A stretch of 64,000 nt of DNA from Rhizosaccharibacter radicis (GTDB lineage Bacteria; Pseudomonadota; Alphaproteobacteria; Acetobacterales; Acetobacteraceae). The position numbers and the translations under genes are program-made. The notes under the pieces were generated by a model, which saw only the letters and a program-made list of their open reading frames with translations, was not told the DNA's origin and ran no database searches. The stretch lies in contig JAMZEJ010000008.1 of NCBI GenBank assembly GCA_024508355.1, positions 62,001 to 126,000 on the forward strand. The letters are read 5' to 3'. Position 1 is the stretch's first letter, and every line of letters begins with the position of its first letter. Below, one piece after another: positions 30,939 to 41,308 of the stretch.

Positions 30939-31299
30939 GCGGGTTCCCGGCCATGCGGCACCCCGCGCCGGGCGGCGCGGGCCTGCGGGACATCCCGTCG
31001 ATCCCGGTCCCCCCGGACGCGTGCGCCCAGCCATCCGGTTCCGCTCGCGCCCCGCGATGCCCGTCCCGCCCCTGTCGTCCGGCGCCGGGAGCCGCGTGCC
31101 GCCGGGCGCCGGTGCGGCGCGTGAATTCCGCCCGGGCGCCGGGGGCCGGCGGACCGCGCACGCCCCGGGAGGCGTTGGTCGGTCGTGACCGGTTCTCCCG
31201 CCCTTATCCGTTCGTCGCCTGCCGTCGCGCCCCCTCGCGCCCGGCGGCGCGCTTCCTTTTGTTGAGGACGACCATCTTGCTCGTTCCGGGGCATCGGCC
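30939..31299 (+). other. Gap inside the deo operon, no gene seen (361 bases)
   Basis: Unlike the rest of this tightly packed operon, 361 bases separate the ATPase from the first permease. All frames read as Pro/Arg/Ala-rich noise. No terminator-like hairpin with a T tract or clear promoter was found. Confidence 0.6.
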
Positions 31300-32325
31300 A
31301 TGAGCGCCACCGCCATTCTCGACGCGCCCGCGCGCCCGAGCGTTCTTCGCGTCCTGCTGCGCCGCCCGGAGATCGTCGTGGCGGCGATCGCGGTGGTCGC
31401 CATGCTGGTGATCGGCACGATCAATCCGGCCTTCTGGAGTGCTGGCAACCTGTTCAGCCTGCTGCGCGCCAACATCGTCACCGGCATCCTGGCGCTGGGC
31501 GTCATGGTGGTGATGCTGTCGGGCGGCATCGACGTGTCGTTTCCGGCCTTCGCGATCGCCGCCATGTATCTGACGGTCAAGGCGATGATCGCGCTGCCCT
31601 ATGACGGCATCGTGCTGCCGTTCGTCATGGCCACCGCGATCGGGCTGGCGCTCGGGCTGGTGAACGCGGTGTTCGTGCACGGGCTGCGCATGATCCCGCT
31701 GATCGTGACGCTCGGCACCGGCACGGCGGTGCGGGGCTTCCTGCTGGGCGCGGTGGGGGCCAGCCAGATCAACATCGACCGCATGCCGCCTTCGCTGATC
31801 CGCCTCGGCGGTTCGGACCTCGTGGGCGTGACCATGGGCAACGGCCAGCATGTCGGGCTGTCGGCGATGCTGCTGGTGTATCTGGCGCTGGCGGCGATCG
31901 TGCACCTCGTGCTGCGCCACACGCTGATCGGCCGCTCGGTCTATGCGCTGGGGGGCGGCGAGGAGGCGGCGCGCCGGGCCGGCTTCAACGTGCGCGGCAC
32001 CGTGTTCTTCATCTACGGGCTCGCCGGGGCGCTGGCGGGCTTCACCGGGCTGCTGCACGGCTCGATGATCTGGGTGGCCAATCCGCGCGACATGGTGGGG
32101 CTGGAGCTCGACGTGATCGCCGCCGTGGTGCTGGGCGGCGTGTCGATCTTCGGCGGCCGCGGTTCCGTGCCCGGCACCATGCTGGGCGTGTTCACCCTGG
32201 TGCTGCTCACCAACAGCCTCATCATCATGCATATCGACACGACGTGGCAGCGGATCGTGACCGGCTCCATCGTGATCCTCGCCGCCGGCGCCACCGCCTG
32301 GCGCGATCGGGGACGCGCCCGGTGA
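31300..32325 (+). CDS. Sugar ABC transporter permease 1 of the deo system
   Basis: The 341-residue CUT2 permease has about ten membrane segments. Conserved positions include VMVVMLSGGIDVSFPAFAI after helix 3, the EAARRAGFNV cytoplasmic loop and AAVVLGGVSIFGGRGSVPGT near the end. ATG 31300 gives a short cytoplasmic tail before the first helix. Its stop overlaps the GTG of permease 2 (GTGA), so the two are made together and probably form a heterodimeric channel. Confidence 0.93.
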   Translation: MSATAILDAPARPSVLRVLLRRPEIVVAAIAVVAMLVIGTINPAFWSAGNLFSLLRANIVTGILALGVMVVMLSGGIDVSFPAFAIAAMYLTVKAMIALPYDGIVLPFVMATAIGLALGLVNAVFVHGLRMIPLIVTLGTGTAVRGFLLGAVGASQINIDRMPPSLIRLGGSDLVGVTMGNGQHVGLSAMLLVYLALAAIVHLVLRHTLIGRSVYALGGGEEAARRAGFNVRGTVFFIYGLAGALAGFTGLLHGSMIWVANPRDMVGLELDVIAAVVLGGVSIFGGRGSVPGTMLGVFTLVLLTNSLIIMHIDTTWQRIVTGSIVILAAGATAWRDRGRAR

Positions 32326-33437
32326 GCGCCGCGCCCACGCAGGCACCTGGCCGGACGCCCGATCAAACGCCCGCCCCGGACCACGCCCCAGACCACGCCC
32401 CAGATCACGCGCAGGACCGGCCGCCGGCGCCGGCGACGCCGGTTCGCACCGCGCGCCCGTTCTGGCGCCGGGTCGATCCGGCGCTGGCCCAGATGGCAGC
32501 GCTGACCATCGCCGTGTTCGTGCTGATGGCGGCGCTGAACCCGGAGAAGTTCCTCCGGCCCTACGTGTTCGAGTCCATCACCTACGTGGCGCCCGAGCTC
32601 GGGCTGCTCAGCATCGCGATGATGCTGGCCATGCTCACCGGCGGCATCGACCTGTCGGTGGTGGGGCTCGCCAACCTGAGCGGCATCCTGGCCGGGCTGT
32701 TCTTCCACGCCTGGGGGGGCGCCCGCGGCCCGGAACTGACCCAGATGGCGCCGGGTCCGGTGGCGCTCGGCATCCTCATCGCCCTGCTGACCGGGGCGGT
32801 CGGCGGTGCGATCAACGGCGTGCTGATCGCACGCGCGCGCATCACCCCCATCCTCGCCACCATCGGCACCGGACAGATCTTCACCGGCATCGCCCTGGTG
32901 CTGACCGGCGGCCCCGCCATCGTCGGCTTTCCGCGCGGCTGGGGCTTCTTCGGCAACGGGCAGATCGCCGGGATCGCGGTGCCGCTGATCCTGTTCGTGC
33001 TGGTCGCGGCGGCGGTGTGGCTGATGCTGGGCCGCACGGCCTTCGGCATCTCGCTCCGGCTCACCGGCACCAACCTGAAGGCGGCGCGCTTCGCCGGACT
33101 GCGCACCGGCCGCACGATCTTCCTGAGCTACCTGCTGAGCGGCGTGCTCGCCGCCATGGCCGGGATCCTCCTGTCGGGTCGCACCAACGCCGCCAAGTCG
33201 GACTACGGCGTGTCCTACGTGCTGCAGGCGGTGCTGATCGCGGTGCTGGGCGGCACCAACCCCGCCGGCGGCCGCGGCTCGGTGCCGGGCATCGCGCTCG
33301 CCCTGCTGGCGCTGATGCTGCTCTCGTCGGGGCTGCAGCTCATGCGCTTCAGCAACTTCCTGGTGGACTTCATCTGGGGGGCGTTCCTGCTGCTGTCCAT
33401 CGCGCTCAACGCCCTTCGCACGAGGCGCGGCCGGTGA
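32322..33437 (+). CDS. Sugar ABC transporter permease 2 of the deo system
   Basis: The second CUT2 permease has 371 residues from GTG 32322. It carries a soluble N-terminal tail of about 50 residues with a short tandem repeat (PDHA three times, coded by imperfect 12-base repeats at about 32377-32412). The membrane part has MMLAMLTGGIDLSVVGLANL, KAARFAGLRTGR and AVLGGTNPAGGRGSVPG. It overlaps permease 1 and deoX by four bases each. Confidence 0.92.
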   Translation: MSAAPTQAPGRTPDQTPAPDHAPDHAPDHAQDRPPAPATPVRTARPFWRRVDPALAQMAALTIAVFVLMAALNPEKFLRPYVFESITYVAPELGLLSIAMMLAMLTGGIDLSVVGLANLSGILAGLFFHAWGGARGPELTQMAPGPVALGILIALLTGAVGGAINGVLIARARITPILATIGTGQIFTGIALVLTGGPAIVGFPRGWGFFGNGQIAGIAVPLILFVLVAAAVWLMLGRTAFGISLRLTGTNLKAARFAGLRTGRTIFLSYLLSGVLAAMAGILLSGRTNAAKSDYGVSYVLQAVLIAVLGGTNPAGGRGSVPGIALALLALMLLSSGLQLMRFSNFLVDFIWGAFLLLSIALNALRTRRGR

Positions 33438-34552
33438 GCCTGCTCGCGCGCGTGCCCCTGCACCGGGAAGGGCTGTCGGTGCTCGACCGGCCGGTGATCG
33501 AGAGCGGCGAGCTGTCCGCCGCGCTGTTCCGCTACGACAGCGGCGTCGAGGCGATCAGGCTGCGCAACGGACGCGGCGAGATCGTGGTGCTGCCCTGGAT
33601 GGGGCAGATGGTGTGGAACGCGCGGTTCGACGGCGTCGATCTCGCCATGCGCTCCGGCTTCGCCGAACCGCTGCCGGCCGACACGATCGCCGGCACCTAT
33701 GGCTGCCTCGCCTTCCATAGCGGCCTGCTGCGCAACGGCGTGCCCGCCCCCGGCGACGACCACGCGGCGCACGGCGAGTTCCCTTGCGCCCGCATGCGCC
33801 GGGCCTGGATCGAGCTTGTGGAGGAGGAAGGCCTGCGCGCGCTGCGCCTCGTGAGCGAGCGCGAGCACGTGGTGGGCTTCGGCCCGCATTATCTCGCGCA
33901 TCCCGCGATCACCCTGCCGGCCGGCGAGGGCCGCTTCTCCATGGAGCTCGAGGTCCGCAACCGGTCCGGCTCGCCCATGGAGCTGATGTACATGGCGCAC
34001 GTGAACTTCGCCTTCGTGGCGGACGGACGCATCGTGCAGCCGGCGCCGTTCGACGCCGCCCATGTCGCGGTGCGCCGGGCGGTGCCGGCGCATGTGCGGC
34101 CGGACCCGGCCTATCTCGCCACCATCGACGCCTTCGCCGCCGATCCCGCTCCTTCCGAAACGCTGCGCGCCACCGGCACCTACGACCCGGAGCAGGTATT
34201 CTACCTGCACGGGCTCGGCACCGACGGGTCCGACCGCACCGCGCTGATGCTGCGGCGGCCGGGCGGCGACGCGTTCGCGCTGGACTACGCCCCGGCGGCG
34301 TTCGGCCACCTCGTGCGGTGGATCCTCGAAGGACCCGATCAGGGCGTGGCCGGCTTCGCGCTGCCCTCCACCTGCGAGCCGGAAGGCTACGGCGCGGAAA
34401 AGCGCAAGGGCAACGTCCGGCTGCTGCCGCCCGGCGGATCCGCCCGGTTTTCCGTGCGCCTCGGCCATCTTAATGCCGCCGAGGCCGATCGCGAGGCGGC
34501 CCGGATCGCGGCGATGACGTCTTCCCCGCTGCCCGGAACGCTTCCATCATGA
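33434..34552 (+). CDS. deoX: DeoX-like aldose-1-epimerase family protein (DUF4432)
   Basis: The 372-residue protein resembles DeoX of enterobacterial deoxyribose (deoQKPX) operons, a member of the DUF4432 branch of the aldose 1-epimerase superfamily. Family stretches are YDSGVEAIRLRNGRGE, VVLPWMGQMVWNARFDG, TYGCLAFHSGLLRNGVP, HGEFPCARM and, late, TCEPEGYGAEKR. The His of AAHGEF and others in the core could serve as ligands. A mutarotase acting on deoxyribose before phosphorylation is the expected role, not shown directly. It starts at GTG 33434 in a GTGA overlap and overlaps deoK by four bases. Confidence 0.8.
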   Translation: MSLLARVPLHREGLSVLDRPVIESGELSAALFRYDSGVEAIRLRNGRGEIVVLPWMGQMVWNARFDGVDLAMRSGFAEPLPADTIAGTYGCLAFHSGLLRNGVPAPGDDHAAHGEFPCARMRRAWIELVEEEGLRALRLVSEREHVVGFGPHYLAHPAITLPAGEGRFSMELEVRNRSGSPMELMYMAHVNFAFVADGRIVQPAPFDAAHVAVRRAVPAHVRPDPAYLATIDAFAADPAPSETLRATGTYDPEQVFYLHGLGTDGSDRTALMLRRPGGDAFALDYAPAAFGHLVRWILEGPDQGVAGFALPSTCEPEGYGAEKRKGNVRLLPPGGSARFSVRLGHLNAAEADREAARIAAMTSSPLPGTLPS

Positions 34553-35505
34553 CCAACGACCGGCCCCAGCGCATCGCCGTGATCGGCTCCAACATGGTGG
34601 ATCTGGTGACCACCATCGACCGCCTGCCCCGCGAAGGGGAAACGCTGGAAGCTCCGGGCTTCTCGCTCGGCAAGGGCGGCAAGGGCGCCAACCAGGCGGC
34701 GGCGGCGGCCAAGCTCGGCGCGCCGGTGCTGATGGTGAGCCGCGTGGGCGACGACCTGTTCGGCGCCGACACCATCCGCAACTTCGCCGAGCTCGGCATC
34801 GATCATCGCCACGTGCGCGCCGTGCCCGGCACCACCAGCGGCGTCGCGCCGATCTTCGTCGACGCGCAGGGGCGCAACAGCATCCTGATCGTCAAGGGCG
34901 CCAACGACCATCTGCGCCCGGCCGACGTGGACGAGGCGGCGCCCGACCTGCTGGCGTGCGACCTGATCCTCCTGCAGCTCGAGATCCCGCTCGACACAGT
35001 CTACCACGCCATCGACTGGGCGCACGCCAACGGCAAGCGGGTGCTGCTCAACCCGGCACCCGCCACCACCTCGCTCTCGCTGGAGCGCATCCGGCACGTC
35101 GATTTCTTCATGCCGAACCAGACCGAGCTCCACATCCTCACCGGCCTTCCCACCGAAACCCCGGCGGACGCCGAAACCGCCGCGCGCGCCCTGCTGGAAC
35201 GCGGCATGGGCACGGTGGTGGTGACGCTGGGCGCCGACGGCGCGCTGCTGGTGACGCCCGGGGGATGCGAGCGCATCGCGCCCGTTGCCGTGCGGGCGCG
35301 GGACACCACCGGGGCCGGCGACGCCTTCATCGGCGCCTTCGCCGCGCATCTGGCGGAAGGTCTGGCGGTGAAGCCGGCCCTGGAAGCCGCCGGACGCTAC
35401 GCCGCCCATTCGGTGACGCGCGCCGGCACCCAGAAGGCCTTCGCCACGCGGGAAGAGTTCACTGAATTCTGCATGGCTCTTCCGCAAACGCCTGACGCAG
35501 AATAG
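34549..35505 (+). CDS. deoK: PfkB-family kinase, deoxyribokinase DeoK
   Basis: DeoK phosphorylates 2-deoxyribose at the 5-hydroxyl. The 318-residue protein is a PfkB/ribokinase fold: [17 protein letters not shown] near residue 40 and the anion-hole motif [18 protein letters not shown] with the catalytic aspartate. Its start [11 protein letters not shown] and [12 protein letters not shown] are features of known deoxyribokinases, whereas ribokinases usually read GSxNxD. With deoC and deoX in the same operon the assignment to deoxyribose is strong; ribokinase is the alternative. The ATG overlaps the deoX stop. Confidence 0.88.
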   Translation: MTNDRPQRIAVIGSNMVDLVTTIDRLPREGETLEAPGFSLGKGGKGANQAAAAAKLGAPVLMVSRVGDDLFGADTIRNFAELGIDHRHVRAVPGTTSGVAPIFVDAQGRNSILIVKGANDHLRPADVDEAAPDLLACDLILLQLEIPLDTVYHAIDWAHANGKRVLLNPAPATTSLSLERIRHVDFFMPNQTELHILTGLPTETPADAETAARALLERGMGTVVVTLGADGALLVTPGGCERIAPVAVRARDTTGAGDAFIGAFAAHLAEGLAVKPALEAAGRYAAHSVTRAGTQKAFATREEFTEFCMALPQTPDAE

Positions 35506-35597
35506 CCCCGAACAGCGGGCGAAAGGCCGGAAGAGCCGGCGCCCACGAGAACGCCCGGAAACGTCCGGAAACGCCCGGAAACCCAAGGAACAGCTCC

Positions 35598-37118
<1,521 letters not shown>

Positions 37119-37124
37119 GCGCCA

Positions 37125-37166
37125 CACCGGGCGGCGGCCGTCGGCGCGGCCGCCCGGTGCCTTTTT
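37125..37166 (+). terminator. Rho-independent terminator after the aldehyde dehydrogenase
   Basis: A perfect 11-base stem (CACCGGGCGGC at 37125-37135 pairs with GCCGCCCGGTG at 37149-37159) with a 13-base loop is followed by five T (37162-37166). It lies six bases after the stop codon. Confidence 0.85.
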
Positions 37167-37236
37167 CCACGACACCCCGATCCCGCGCCGTGCCGGCCCG
37201 TCCGGCAGGCCGGCCGCTTCCCGGAGGTTCTGCCCG

Positions 37237-37626
37237 ATGGACCAGCCCGTGCCCCGGGTGCCCGTGCCCCGGGTGATCGCCACCGATGCGGCACGGACGA
37301 CGATCCGCGGCTTGGTGGAGCGCCACGGTCCGGTGATGTTCCACCAGTCCGGCGGCTGCTGCGACGGTTCCTCGCCCATGTGCTATCCGGCCGGCGAGTT
37401 CCGCACCGGAGCGCAGGATGTCCGCCTGGGCGAGGTGGAAGGCGCGCCCGTGTTCATCGGCGCCGCCCAGCACGCGCTGTGGGCGCATACCCAGCTGGTG
37501 ATCGACGTGGTGCCGGGCCGCGGCGCCGGCTTTTCCCTGGAAGCGCCGGACGGCGTCCGCTTCCTGTCGCGCGGCCACGTGTTCACCGAGGCGGAACGCG
37601 CGTCCTTGGCACCGCTGGGGTACTAA
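37237..37626 (+). CDS. DUF779 protein, partner of aldehyde dehydrogenase
   Basis: The 129-residue protein belongs to DUF779, small proteins found beside AldB/ExaC-type aldehyde dehydrogenases. The signature FHQSGGCCDGSSPMCYP, with its CC pair and third cysteine, is complete, and AQHALWAHTQLVIDVVPGRGAGFSLE follows. Its biochemical role is not established. The strong hairpin between it and the dehydrogenase means it is either expressed by read-through or from its own promoter in the 70 bases between them. Confidence 0.88.
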   Translation: MDQPVPRVPVPRVIATDAARTTIRGLVERHGPVMFHQSGGCCDGSSPMCYPAGEFRTGAQDVRLGEVEGAPVFIGAAQHALWAHTQLVIDVVPGRGAGFSLEAPDGVRFLSRGHVFTEAERASLAPLGY

Positions 37627-37758
37627 AGCCTCCCTGGAACCGCTCCGGCCCTGCGCCCGCTGCCTGCGCATCGTCGTCCCGCCGACCGATCATGACGGCC
37701 GGTCGGTCGGACACCGTGCGGCCACATCGCCGCCTGCCGAGAAGAAAACGCTTCCCGC

Positions 37759-38006
37759 TCAGCCCGACGCGAGCTGCAGCGGGTTCATGTAGTCCCTGAA
37801 ATGCACCACGCGGCCGTCGCGCCGGGTGATGAACCAGACATAGTCGAGGGTCATCGGCGTTCCGCCCGGCAGGCGTCGGTGATGGCCTCTCGCCTCGATG
37901 ATGGTTTCCGCGCCCGCCTCCCGGCAGCGTATCCCGTCCAGCGAGCCGAACCTCACCATCTCCGGCAGGCGGCCCATATAGGCCACAACCGCCCCGTGCC
38001 CTCACA
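37759..38006 (-). pseudogene. Remnant of an NTF2-like (SnoaL-type) protein, C-terminal half
   Basis: The minus frame reads GHGAVVAYMGRLPEMVRF and ends in TLDYVWFITRRDGRVVHFRDYMNPLQLASG. The last part is the typical final beta strands of NTF2-like proteins (VWF...RDG...FRDYxNP). The N-terminal half is missing: an in-frame TGA lies just upstream of GHG at about 38007-38009, followed directly by carboxylesterase sequence in another frame. A GTG at 37986 could start a 75-residue fragment, but a functional protein is doubtful. Confidence 0.65.
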
Positions 38007-38044
38007 GTCGCCGCACGCCATCCGGCACCGGGACGCGGCTGTTC

Positions 38045-38324
38045 CGGCGAGGCGGCCGGTCGCGTCCGGCCGGAAGATGTTCAGCGTCAGGCAGTTCTCG
38101 TCGGTGCCACCGCTTCCCAGCGAATTCTTCTGCGGACACGAGGCGCCATAGGCCACCGCGGAAAGGGTTCCCGCATGCACCGGCGGCGCAGCGGGCGGGC
38201 GGAACCTCAGGGCCCCCACCGGCGGGGCCGCATAGGGAACGCCGAGAAACCGTGTGGCGTGGCCGTCATCGGTGCCACGGACCCATCCTTCGGCCGTGCC
38301 GGCGATCGGTGCGCCGGCCGTCAT
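38045..38324 (-). pseudogene. Remnant of a type B carboxylesterase, N-terminal piece
   Basis: About 93 codons match the start of type B carboxylesterases: GTAEGWVRG, FLGVPYAAPPVGALRFRPP, YGASCPQKN, and TDENCLTLNIFRPD, the conserved site before the oxyanion hole. The rest of the enzyme, including its catalytic serine, is missing; after about 38045 the frame loses all similarity. A signal-peptide-like stretch (GLLVAVLTATVSRG) lies directly upstream in a different frame, at about 38330-38370, so a frameshift probably also exists at the N terminus. Confidence 0.7.
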
Positions 38325-38510
38325 CCCCGGGAAACGGTCGCCGTCAACACCGCGACCAGGAGTCCGGCTCCCGTCGACCGGACGAGGAAGCACCTCGCAT
38401 GGGAAGCATACGATGCCGGTCGGTAGCTGCTGTGCGTCATGGAGCCATGACGGCAGCTCGATGTAACGGCGGCGGTGACCGATCCTGTCGAACGATCGCC
38501 AGGCCATGGC

Positions 38511-39197
38511 TCAGCGTGCCTGTTCCAGCACCACCACCCGCATCGGACCGTCGCGAAGCTCTTCCGGCGTGACCTCGAGCTCGGCGCCGCCCACCCGCGT
38601 GACCGTGCCGGACGGCAGGCGATCGATGAAGGTGTCCACCGGCTCGATCTTCAGGATCCCGCGCGGATGGAAGTAGTGCATCGGGATCACCATCCGCGGC
38701 TTCAGCACCGCGATGGCGTGGTCCAGATCGTCGAGCGCGATGGTGGCATGCGCGCCCGCGAGCGCCAGCAGGATGTCCACCTGTCCGCTCAGCTCTTCCA
38801 GCTGCGCCGGATCTACCGGGTTGCCGATGTCGCCCATGTGCAGCACCCGGATGCCGCCCATGGTGAAATGGTAGAGCGCGTTGGCGTCCGGGTCGCGGCC
38901 GGCCTCCGACTGATAGTCGAAGGACAGGCTTTCATAGGCCGGGAACGACCGCACCGGAATGCCGCGCACCACGGCGCCTTCTGGCGGCAGTTCCAGGGTG
39001 TTGATCACCACCGGCTCGCCCCGGACGTGACTCGGATCGGAATGGAAATCGTCGGTGGCCGAGCTCATCAGCACGATGTCGGCCGGCTCGTCGATCGGCG
39101 AGAAGCCGCTGAGCCTGGGCTGATACGGATCGGTGACGAGCGCGATCCCGTCCGCCTCGAAGCGGAAGCTCGCATGCGCGTAGAACTTGATCTTCAC
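38511..39197 (-). CDS. Metallo-beta-lactamase-fold protein (UPF0173-like) with altered metal motif
   Basis: The 228-residue protein reads VKIKFYAHASFRFEADG, VTDPYQPRLSGF, LYHFTMGGIRVLHMGDIG and VIPMHYFHPRG, the scaffold of UPF0173-like metal-dependent hydrolases. Where most relatives have HxHxDH the sequence is SSATDDFHSD: the first two histidines are replaced by Ser and Thr, while the following Asp and one His remain. Loss or change of the metal site is likely. The start is GTG 39197 with GAGG seven bases upstream; a longer frame to 39494 is not supported. Function unknown. Confidence 0.82.
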   Translation of the reverse strand: MKIKFYAHASFRFEADGIALVTDPYQPRLSGFSPIDEPADIVLMSSATDDFHSDPSHVRGEPVVINTLELPPEGAVVRGIPVRSFPAYESLSFDYQSEAGRDPDANALYHFTMGGIRVLHMGDIGNPVDPAQLEELSGQVDILLALAGAHATIALDDLDHAIAVLKPRMVIPMHYFHPRGILKIEPVDTFIDRLPSGTVTRVGGAELEVTPEELRDGPMRVVVLEQAR

Positions 39198-39392
39198 GAC
39201 GAACCTCGATGATGGTCCCGGGAACGCCGGAGGGAGCGGACAGGAGGGCGGTCCGGCATCTCCCTCCCGCGGGAAACCAAATGCGTCATCGCCACGCGCG
39301 TTCCCCGCGCGACGTCGCCGATCACCACGCACGTCCCCGGCGTCCCGCCCGCGGTCGCCCGCACGCCCGGCGTCGCGAGATCGCCGCGCGAC

Positions 39393-39419
39393 TTCCTGAT
39401 CAGTACTCCTGAACAGGAA
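39393..39419. repeat. Inverted repeat upstream of the UPF0173-like gene
   Basis: TTCCTG (39393-39398) and CAGGAA (39414-39419) form an inverted repeat; the second arm is itself part of the palindrome TCCTGAACAGGA (39407-39418). It lies between the flippase stop and the UPF0173-like gene and may be an operator or a short hairpin; no T tract follows. Confidence 0.4.
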
Positions 39420-39450
39420 CGCGTCGAGCACCGCCCGGGCGGAGAATACC

Positions 39451-40869
39451 TCAGATGGTGGCCACGCGCCGCAACGGCGGCCCGGCCACGGCATCGGCTT
39501 GTGCCGCCTCGGGCAGGGCGGCGTCGGACGCGGCCGGCGAGGCGATCGCTTCTTCCACCGCCCGGCGCCGGAGCCAGCGGCGGAAGGACCGGCGCCACAG
39601 CCAGAAGCTCAGGCTCGCCTGCATCAGCGCCTGCCAGCCGGCCCCCACCACGCCGCAGCGCCACAGCAACAAGGGCAGCAGCGGATAAAGCGCCAGTTCC
39701 GCCAGCACGGACACGCGCATCGCCTTGCCGGGACGGCCAGTGGCGGTCAGCGCGGCCACCAGCGGCTGCGAGGCGAACCGGATCAGCCGCGCCACCGCCA
39801 GCAGCGTCAGGAGCAGCACGCCGCCTTCCAGATGCTTGAACCCCCGGCCGCCCAGCAGGTGCAGCAGCGACGGCCCGAACAAGGACAGCACCAGCAGCAC
39901 CGGCAACGCCGCCAGGGTCGCCAGCCACACGCTGCGCTTCACCGTGCTGCCGAGCTCGCGCCAGTCGCGCTCGGCATGGTGGCCGGCGAGAACGGAAAAG
40001 ATCGCCTGTCCCAGCAGCACCGCCGGCTGCTGCAGCACGTTGCTCGCCCGCTGGGCCAGCGCGAGCAGTCCCGCCGCCGCCGGCCCCATCATCCAGCCCA
40101 CAGTCAGTGGAGCGAGGTTGGGCGACAATTCCCGCAGGCTGATGTTGGCGTTGGCCGACAGCATGAAGCGCGCGAGCCCCGGGTTCTCGACGCCGATGCC
40201 GGCGAGGCCGCCGCGCAGGCCGGCCCGCAACCCGCCGCGCAGCCGCATCCCGCGCAGCACCGCGAGCGCCATCAGCCACATGGCCGCGCCTTCGGCCAGG
40301 GCCGAGACCAGCCACACCACGAGGAAGCCGCGCAGCCCCGCGCCGCACCCCCAGGCCACGAGCGTGCCGATCAGGCGCGCCACCGGCATCACCGTCTGGT
40401 GCCAGCCGATCAGGTCGAAGCGGTTGGCGAGCTGCAGGATGCCCTGCGGCGTGGCCCGTACCGTGGCCAGCACCGCGAGGCTGTAGGGCACGGCCATGCT
40501 CATGGCGGCCGGCGACCAGTGCAGGTGCGGCCCCACCAGGGGCACCAGCGCCGCGGCGAGCCCGATCGCCGCGAGACCGCAGGCGGCTTCCACCAGGCTG
40601 GAAAGGCGGATCAGCCGCAACAGCCGCCCGTGCTCCCCGCGGGCGAGCGCTTCCGCCCCGTAATGCACCACGCCGTGGAAGCCGGAGAACGCCACCACGC
40701 CCCCGATGAAGGTGACGTAGCCGTGCACCAGGCTGAGCGTGCCGAACCCCGCCGCTCCGAGCGCCCGGGTGACGATCATCAGGTAGAACAGGCTGAGCAC
40801 GCCGCCGGCGGCCTTGCCGCTCAGCAGCTTGCCGAAATTGCCCAGCACCTGCCTGAGGCCGGCGTTCAT
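39451..40869 (-). CDS. Wzx-type polysaccharide flippase / O-antigen translocase
   Basis: A 472-residue polytopic membrane protein of the MOP exporter superfamily with about 12-14 hydrophobic segments (for example AGGVLSLFYLMIVTRALGAAGFGTLSLVHGYV and GLLALAQRASNVLQQPAVLLGQAIFSVLAG). Such proteins flip lipid-linked oligosaccharides across the inner membrane. The start is ATG 40869; the open frame to 41256 before it is low-complexity. The Ala-rich C-terminal tail is probably cytosolic. The presumed substrate is made by the glycosyltransferases of the following 8 kb. Confidence 0.87.
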   Translation of the reverse strand: MNAGLRQVLGNFGKLLSGKAAGGVLSLFYLMIVTRALGAAGFGTLSLVHGYVTFIGGVVAFSGFHGVVHYGAEALARGEHGRLLRLIRLSSLVEAACGLAAIGLAAALVPLVGPHLHWSPAAMSMAVPYSLAVLATVRATPQGILQLANRFDLIGWHQTVMPVARLIGTLVAWGCGAGLRGFLVVWLVSALAEGAAMWLMALAVLRGMRLRGGLRAGLRGGLAGIGVENPGLARFMLSANANISLRELSPNLAPLTVGWMMGPAAAGLLALAQRASNVLQQPAVLLGQAIFSVLAGHHAERDWRELGSTVKRSVWLATLAALPVLLVLSLFGPSLLHLLGGRGFKHLEGGVLLLTLLAVARLIRFASQPLVAALTATGRPGKAMRVSVLAELALYPLLPLLLWRCGVVGAGWQALMQASLSFWLWRRSFRRWLRRRAVEEAIASPAASDAALPEAAQADAVAGPPLRRVATI

Positions 40870-41308
40870 CGGGACCGGCTCGCCGGAAGAAGGGTCATGG
40901 CCTCGAAAACGATGCGATCCTGAGACGGGGAGCGGCCCTCGCCGGGCGGGAATGCCCGATGGCCAGGACGAGGTGGCCGGGGCGCGGACCCTCGCATCCC
41001 CCCGTCGACGGTTCAAGGCACGAAGGGTAACCCGTTCTCGCGGGGTTTTCGTGTCGTCGCGGCATCCCGCGATGCGGCCCGGACGCTCGGGGTCGGGGAG
41101 CGATCCGCCACGGCGGAGAATGCGCCCGGTCGTATGCCCGAACCGGCTGGCTGAGAAGGACTGCCTTCCGATCTTCGCCCGGTCGCGGGTCGCCGGTTGC
41201 ACGTGAACCCAGGCCGGACACCGTCGGCACGCCCGGCCGGCGCGGACCACCTGCAACCGGCAGGAACAGGACGCAGCCGCACATCGGCGGCGGCGCGAAG
41301 GCGGAAGC
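40870..41308. other. Intergenic region, no gene seen (439 bases)
   Basis: Between the flippase start and the end of the TetR gene, a minus-strand frame of 129 codons (40895-41284) is open but has no motif, no ribosome site and Arg/Pro-rich composition. The flippase promoter is presumably here. Confidence 0.55.

Noticed and set aside
40895..41284. A 129-codon minus-strand frame between the flippase and TetR genes
   Set aside because: No recognisable motif, no ribosome site and noise-like composition.
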